Shown: positions 5,934 to 6,748 of the stretch, piece after piece
Layout of the letters: each line of letters opens with the position of its first letter
Numbering within the stretch: position 1 is the first letter of the stretch
Source: Gammaproteobacteria bacterium
GTDB lineage: Bacteria > Pseudomonadota > Gammaproteobacteria > Pseudomonadales > Azotimanducaceae_A
NCBI GenBank assembly: GCA_028819775.1
Contig: JAPPKV010000498.1
Location: 1-6,748 of the forward strand
DNA length: 6,748 nucleotides
Direction: 5' to 3'
The notes under the pieces: generated by a model
Databases searched by the model: none
What the model was told of the DNA's origin: nothing
What the model saw: only the letters and a program-made list of their open reading frames with translations
Translations under genes and position numbers: made by a program

Positions 5934-6626
5934 TCAGTGGATCTCGGCGGACTTGCCCTGCGCCTCGCGCAGCTTCTCGATGTTGAAGCCCGGCTGCTTC
6001 GCGGCGTTGATGATGACGCCTTCACGCCTTGCGATTCCGGCGGCTGCATCCATCACCTTGTCGGCAACGTCGTGGGGAATCACCACGGCGCCGTGCTGGT
6101 CGGCGTGTACGAGGTCGCCGTCCATGACGGTCATGCCGCAGACGTTGATCTGGGCGCCGAAGGAAACCACGTGCACAAAGGCGTGGGACGGGCCCACCCG
6201 ATCAGCCAGCATCTGGAACCCGTCCGCCACGTCGGGCAGGTCCCGGACGCTGCCGTCGGTGATGACGCCGAGGCACCCCAGCCCTTTGTGGATGTTGCTG
6301 TTCACCTCGCCCCAGAACGAGCCGTAGCCGCGGGAATCGCCGTCGAGATCCTGGATCACGGAGATAGCCGGCTTCGGCCCGCCGGTGTCTATGTAGTTGT
6401 AGTAGTCGCCGGGCGTATTCCGACGATCCGCCGGATGCCGAGCGCGGATTGTCGCGGTGCGGGCATAGCCGACCATGACCCCGAGTTCGGGCCGCGTGCA
6501 GACCAGCGGTTCGACGGTATAGCCGAAGCCGCGCCGGTGCGATGCGACGACCTCCAGCGCATTGCAGACGGTGGGCGTATCGATGGTGGCGAGTTGCTCG
6601 AGCAACTCGGCGGGGTGTTCGGACAT
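5934..6626 (-). CDS. RraA family protein (4-hydroxy-4-methyl-2-oxoglutarate aldolase-like)
   Basis: The protein has 230 residues from ATG 6626. AAAGGA at 6638-6633, six bases upstream, supports this start; the frame is open further upstream, but that stretch runs into a repeat and is not convincing protein. The N-terminus has L-A-T-I-D-T-P-T-V-C-N-A-L-E (12-25), the usual RraA opening. The active-site region is F-W-G-E-V (104-108) followed by G-V-I-T-D-G-S-V-R-D-L-P-D (120-132), which fits the R-D-x2-E/D motif of the metal-dependent HMG/CHA aldolases. G-A-Q-I-N-V-C-G-M-T-V-M-D-G-D-L-V-H-A-D (157-176) completes the fold signature. Likely reactions are retro-aldol cleavage or oxaloacetate decarboxylation in the cytoplasm; the RNase E regulator function belongs to one branch and is not implied. 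It lies 108 bases before the thioredoxin-fold gene on the same strand and may head the operon. Confidence 0.9.
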   Translation of the reverse strand: MSEHPAELLEQLATIDTPTVCNALEVVASHRRGFGYTVEPLVCTRPELGVMVGYARTATIRARHPADRRNTPGDYYNYIDTGGPKPAISVIQDLDGDSRGYGSFWGEVNSNIHKGLGCLGVITDGSVRDLPDVADGFQMLADRVGPSHAFVHVVSFGAQINVCGMTVMDGDLVHADQHGAVVIPHDVADKVMDAAAGIARREGVIINAAKQPGFNIEKLREAQGKSAEIH

Positions 6627-6632
6627 TTGGGA

Positions 6633-6638
6633 TCCTTT
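6633..6638 (-). promoter_or_regulatory. Ribosome binding site of the RraA-like gene
   Basis: The minus strand reads AAAGGA, then six bases, then the ATG at 6626. This decides the start against the open frame that continues to 6707. Confidence 0.7.
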
Positions 6639-6679
6639 AGCGCTCAGAGGAAAAGCATGCAGTGTAAACCCACCGTCCG

Positions 6680-6695
6680 CGTAGGGGCGACCCTT
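6680..6695 (+). repeat. Degenerate half copy of the CGTAGGGGC repeat
   Basis: CGTAGGGGC at 6680-6688, followed by GACCCTT, matches the left arm and loop start of the palindromic copies at 3650 and 4262. The expected right arm (GGTCGCCC) is absent. The copy lies upstream of the RraA-like gene. The stretch 6696-6748 holds no gene; AACGCAAA occurs twice in it (6723-6730 and 6741-6748). Confidence 0.5.
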
Positions 6696-6748
6696 AGCCT
6701 TGTCCAATGCGACATGAGCCTGAACGCAAAGTGCGATTCCAACGCAAA

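Noticed and set aside
6661..6666. Promoter -10-like TACACT on the minus strand upstream of the RraA-like gene
   Set aside because: No matching -35 box at proper spacing; a six-base resemblance alone is weak.
6627..6707. 27-residue N-terminal extension of the RraA-like protein
   Set aside because: It is translated from a repeat copy and leader; AAAGGA before ATG 6626 supports the shorter protein.
6723..6748. AACGCAAA direct repeat at the right edge as an operator
   Set aside because: Two short copies with 10 bases between them at a window edge are too little evidence for a binding site.

Overview
The window is GC-rich bacterial DNA with densely packed genes. Codon use (strong G/C at third positions, leaving long antisense shadow frames) and gene families (CaiB/BaiF CoA-transferase, RraA-like aldolase, TIGR01777 oxidoreductase, DUF4166, DCC thiol-disulfide protein) suggest a proteobacterium or similar environmental lineage. 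Nothing fixes the taxon. No rRNA, tRNA, CRISPR array, transposase or phage gene is visible.

Left part, plus strand (1-2290): a tight three-gene unit. A DUF4166 protein, cut off by the left edge, overlaps by ATGA a 477-residue membrane-anchored TIGR01777-type NAD(P)-binding oxidoreductase. A small DCC-family (DUF393) protein with a CPVC motif follows almost without a gap. After 67 bases, a complete CaiB/BaiF family III CoA-transferase (2358-3539) has its own ribosome binding site.

Right part, minus strand (6626 down to 3654), convergent with the left part: an RraA-family protein, then a 519-residue protein with an N-terminal thioredoxin fold (CPTC) and a large C-terminal domain, then the most notable gene. 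This last gene looks like two short ORFs separated by a TGA at 3896-3894. The two halves are in the same frame and together make one 172-residue protein of the UGSC family. The TGA sits exactly at the U of the family motif (A-D-U-G-S-C-T-T-C). The mRNA just after it can fold into a two-helix hairpin with a GUU apical loop, whose G lies 20 nt past the UGA, as in bacterial SECIS elements. I therefore annotate it as a selenoprotein. The organism should carry selA, selB, selC and selD elsewhere. A selenocysteine protein next to a dedicated thioredoxin-fold partner suggests a redox pair; its substrate is unknown.

A small palindromic repeat family (core CGTAGGGGC) occurs four times, at gene 3' ends and at the right edge. 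Two copies have perfect 8-bp stems with the same loop and compensatory stem changes. In both, the TAG inside the repeat is the stop codon of the neighbouring minus-strand gene.
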